From positions 1,426,001 to 1,490,000 of the forward strand of contig NZ_BLJF01000001.1 of assembly GCF_009932335.1 (NCBI RefSeq): a stretch of 64,000 nt of DNA, in the 5' to 3' direction. Within the stretch, counting starts at the first letter, position 1, and each line of letters begins with the position of its first letter. The DNA is from Pseudomonas asiatica. Lineage in GTDB: Bacteria; Pseudomonadota; Gammaproteobacteria; Pseudomonadales; Pseudomonadaceae. The notes below the pieces were generated by a model, which saw only the letters and a list, made by a program, of their open reading frames with translations, made no database searches and was not told where the DNA came from. Positions 62,098-64,000 of the stretch are shown here, piece by piece. The position numbers were made by a program, and so were the translations under genes.

Positions 62098-62112
62098 AAG
62101 GAAAGCGAGCGA

Positions 62113-63504
62113 ATGAGACCCTTCTGGCTGCAACAGGCCCTGGATTCGGCGCAAGAGGCGGTGTGCCCGCCGCTGCAAGGCGATGCCCGTTGCGATGTAT
62201 GCATCGTCGGCGGCGGCTATACCGGCCTGTGGACCGCACTGATGCTCAAGGAAGCGGTGCCGGCCCTGGATATCGTGCTGATCGAGGCCGATATCTGCGG
62301 TGCCGGTGCCAGTGGCCGCAATGGTGGCTGTGCGTTGTCCTGGTCGGCCAAGTACTTCACCCTCGAGCGGTTGTTCGGGGTGGCCGAGGCGGTGCGCCTG
62401 GTGCGTGAGTCCGAGCGTAGCATCGGTGAAATCGGTGCGTTCTGCGCGGCCAATGGCATCGACTGCGACTACCGCCTGGACGGCACGCTGTACACCGCCA
62501 CCAACGCCGCGCAGGTCGGCGCCACCGACGCGGTGATCGCTGCGCTGGAGCAAAAGGGGATCAACTCGTTTCGCCGCCTGCCGCTGCCGCAGGTGCAGCG
62601 TCTGGCGGGTTCGGCGCGGCACCTGGAAGGCTGGTTCTCGCCGGCCGCGGCCACGGTGCAGCCGGGCAAGCTGGTGCGCGGCCTGCGCCGGGTGGCCTTG
62701 CAGCGCGGCGTGCGCATCCATGAGGGCACCGCCATGACCGGCCTGGAGCACGGCGCCCCGGTGCAGGTGCGCACGGCCCATGGCACGGTGCGCGCCGACC
62801 GCGTGGTATTGGGCCTGAATGCCTGGATGGCGCGGGCTTTCCCGCAGTTCGAACGCAGCGTGGCGATTGTTTCCAGCGACATGGTGATCACCGAACCTTG
62901 CCCCGAGCTGCTGCACCAGGTCGGCCTGGACAGTGGCATCAGCGTGCTCGATTCGCGGATTTTCGTGCATTACTACCACAACACCTCCGATGGTCGGCTG
63001 ATGCTCGGCAAGGGCGGCAATACCTTCGCCTATGGCGGGCGCATGCTGCCGGTGTTCGACCAGCCGTCGCCGTACCGGCCGCTGCTGCGTGAAAGCCTGG
63101 GCGGGTTTTTCCCGGCGCTGGCCGAGGTGCCGCTGGCGGCCAGCTGGAACGGGCCGTCCGACCGCTCGGTGACCGGTTTGCCGTTCTTTGGCCGGCTGGA
63201 CGGGCAGGGCAACGTGTTCTACGGCTTTGGTTACTCCGGCAGCGGCGTCGGGCCGTGCCACATGGGCGGGCAGATTCTGTCGTCGCTGGCACTGGGGCTG
63301 GACAACCCATGGACCCGTTCGCCGCTGATCAAGGGGCCGCTGGGGCTGTTCCCGCCCGAGCCGATCCGCTACCTGGGTTCGCTGATGGTGCGCAATGCCA
63401 TCCGCCGCAAGGAGCGGGCCGAGGACCGTGGGCTGCGGCCGCGCAGGCTGGATGTGCGTCTGGCGCGGTTTGCCGCGGCGGCGGGCAAGGCCGATAAAGG
63501 CTGA
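62113..63504 (+). CDS. FAD-dependent oxidoreductase, aminophosphonate oxidase type
   Basis: 463 residues, ribosome site AAGGAAAG. FAD-binding GxGxxG at the N-terminus (CDVCIVGGGYTGLWTALML) and GASGRNGGCALSWS, then the DAO-like C-terminal HYYHNTSDGRLMLGKGG and GYSGSGVGPCHMGGQ. Length and layout match the putative aminophosphonate oxidoreductases linked to the transporter and LysR gene here. It would oxidise an amino- or N-methyl-aminophosphonate. Substrate not proven. Confidence 0.75.
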   Translation: MRPFWLQQALDSAQEAVCPPLQGDARCDVCIVGGGYTGLWTALMLKEAVPALDIVLIEADICGAGASGRNGGCALSWSAKYFTLERLFGVAEAVRLVRESERSIGEIGAFCAANGIDCDYRLDGTLYTATNAAQVGATDAVIAALEQKGINSFRRLPLPQVQRLAGSARHLEGWFSPAAATVQPGKLVRGLRRVALQRGVRIHEGTAMTGLEHGAPVQVRTAHGTVRADRVVLGLNAWMARAFPQFERSVAIVSSDMVITEPCPELLHQVGLDSGISVLDSRIFVHYYHNTSDGRLMLGKGGNTFAYGGRMLPVFDQPSPYRPLLRESLGGFFPALAEVPLAASWNGPSDRSVTGLPFFGRLDGQGNVFYGFGYSGSGVGPCHMGGQILSSLALGLDNPWTRSPLIKGPLGLFPPEPIRYLGSLMVRNAIRRKERAEDRGLRPRRLDVRLARFAAAAGKADKG

Positions 63505-63511
63505 TATTTTG

Positions 63512-63633
63512 GGGGCGCTTCGCACCCCTGTCGCGACACAAGGCCGCTCCTACAGGGGGACGCGCAAGCCCAGATTGGCGCGCTTCTTCTGTAGGAGCGG
63601 CCTTGTGTCGCGATAGGGTCGCGAAGCGGCCCC
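63512..63633. repeat. BIME: facing REPs
   Basis: GTCGCGACACAAGGCCGC with CTCCTACAG and its inverse with GTAGGAGCGGCCTTGTG lie between the oxidase gene and the YebC gene. The same type as 41555-41656. Confidence 0.85.
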
Positions 63634-63730
63634 AGCGATTTCTTGTCGAACACAGGCCAGAGGGCGTATAAACTGCACCCACTTTTGGCCGGTCGCTTCC
63701 TGAACCGGCCGCTGAAACAAGAGAGTCGAC

Positions 63731-64000
63731 ATGGGCGCACAGTGGAAAGCCAAACATAAAGAAGCCGCGGCCAACGCCAAAGGCAAGATCATGGGCAAGC
63801 TGTCCAAAGAGATCCAGATCGCCGCCAAGTCCGGCGCCGACCCGGACATGAACCCACGCCTGCGCCTGGCCATCGAGCAGGCCAAGAAGGCCTCGATGAC
63901 CCGCGAGACCCTGGAGCGCGCAATCCGCAAGGGCGCGGGCCTGGACGGCGATGCCGTGCAGTACTCGGCGGTAAGCTACGAAGGTTTCGCCCCGCACCAG
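63731..64000 (+). CDS. YebC/PmpR-family regulator, partial
   Basis: Only the first 90 residues are in the window (GAGAG before the ATG). The start [20 protein letters not shown], then [22 protein letters not shown] and [26 protein letters not shown] are typical of YebC/YeeN proteins, which act as DNA-binding regulators or translation-related factors. The gene continues beyond the right edge. Confidence 0.9.
   Translation, partial: MGAQWKAKHKEAAANAKGKIMGKLSKEIQIAAKSGADPDMNPRLRLAIEQAKKASMTRETLERAIRKGAGLDGDAVQYSAVSYEGFAPHQ

Noticed and set aside
60793..63525. 910-codon open frame on the minus strand
   Set aside because: Antisense to the transporter and oxidase genes; low-complexity Gln/His/Gly/Arg-rich translation without domains.

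Overview
The window looks like chromosome from the Pseudomonas putida group. The base composition is GC-rich, many intergenic regions carry the group's REP/BIME elements (the GCGGGTTTACCCGCGAAG type and the GGAGCGGCCTTGTGTCGCG type), and the gene families are typical of soil pseudomonads. I saw no rRNA, tRNA or CRISPR array. All family names are from reading the sequence; no database was searched.

1-10061 is accessory DNA. It opens with the end of an IS5-family element (1-587). Then come a tiny membrane protein and a lone JAB/MPN-type metalloprotease-like gene (989-1726). A tightly coupled five-gene leftward operon follows (6214-1844): a glycine-zipper protein, a dynamin-like GTPase, a cysteine-cluster protein, a YaaW-like protein and a membrane/coiled-coil protein. 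Divergent from it is a three-gene rightward operon (6438-10061): an acidic-linker protein with a possible ubiquitin-like tail, and two DUF262 proteins without a visible HNH nuclease. This is the best candidate for an undescribed, possibly defensive, system.

10062-21568 is mainly metabolic. It holds a GAF-GGDEF diguanylate cyclase, a glutaminase, and a sugar-acid cluster: FadR-type regulator, IlvD/Edd dehydratase, MFS transporter, FAH-family protein and ketoglutarate-semialdehyde-type dehydrogenase. Together these resemble a Weimberg-type route from a pentonate to 2-oxoglutarate. Two near-identical palindromes in the divergent promoter are likely operators. A DUF1326/DUF2182 pair follows. 21691-25709 is an orphan VasX-like type VI effector with a DUF6708 protein as likely immunity partner.

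25955-39165 contains two small acidic proteins, a 119-bp tandem REP array, a membrane protein, metY, a RhiA-like gene, a racemase/DUF917 operon with a sigma-54 activator, remnants of an OPT transporter and an ATPase, a GlxA-type regulator with an HD-domain gene, a 5'-nucleotidase and a DUF1543 protein. 39360-49857 has a LysR gene broken by one stop codon beside an MFS exporter, a GST, a RAYT transposase between two matching BIMEs, a decay zone of dehydrogenase fragments beside a WYL regulator lacking its WYL core, another MFS exporter with an Old Yellow Enzyme, a RelBE-type toxin-antitoxin pair and a BRCT protein.

49946-64000 carries a LysR regulator divergent from a transporter/M20 amidohydrolase/histone-deacetylase-family operon, a 77-bp perfect inverted repeat, a MocR regulator divergent from a GABA-type permease, trans-aconitate methyltransferase, an aminophosphonate-type cluster (LysR, OPA-family transporter, FAD oxidase) with a clear operator-like palindrome, and the start of a YebC-family gene cut by the window end.
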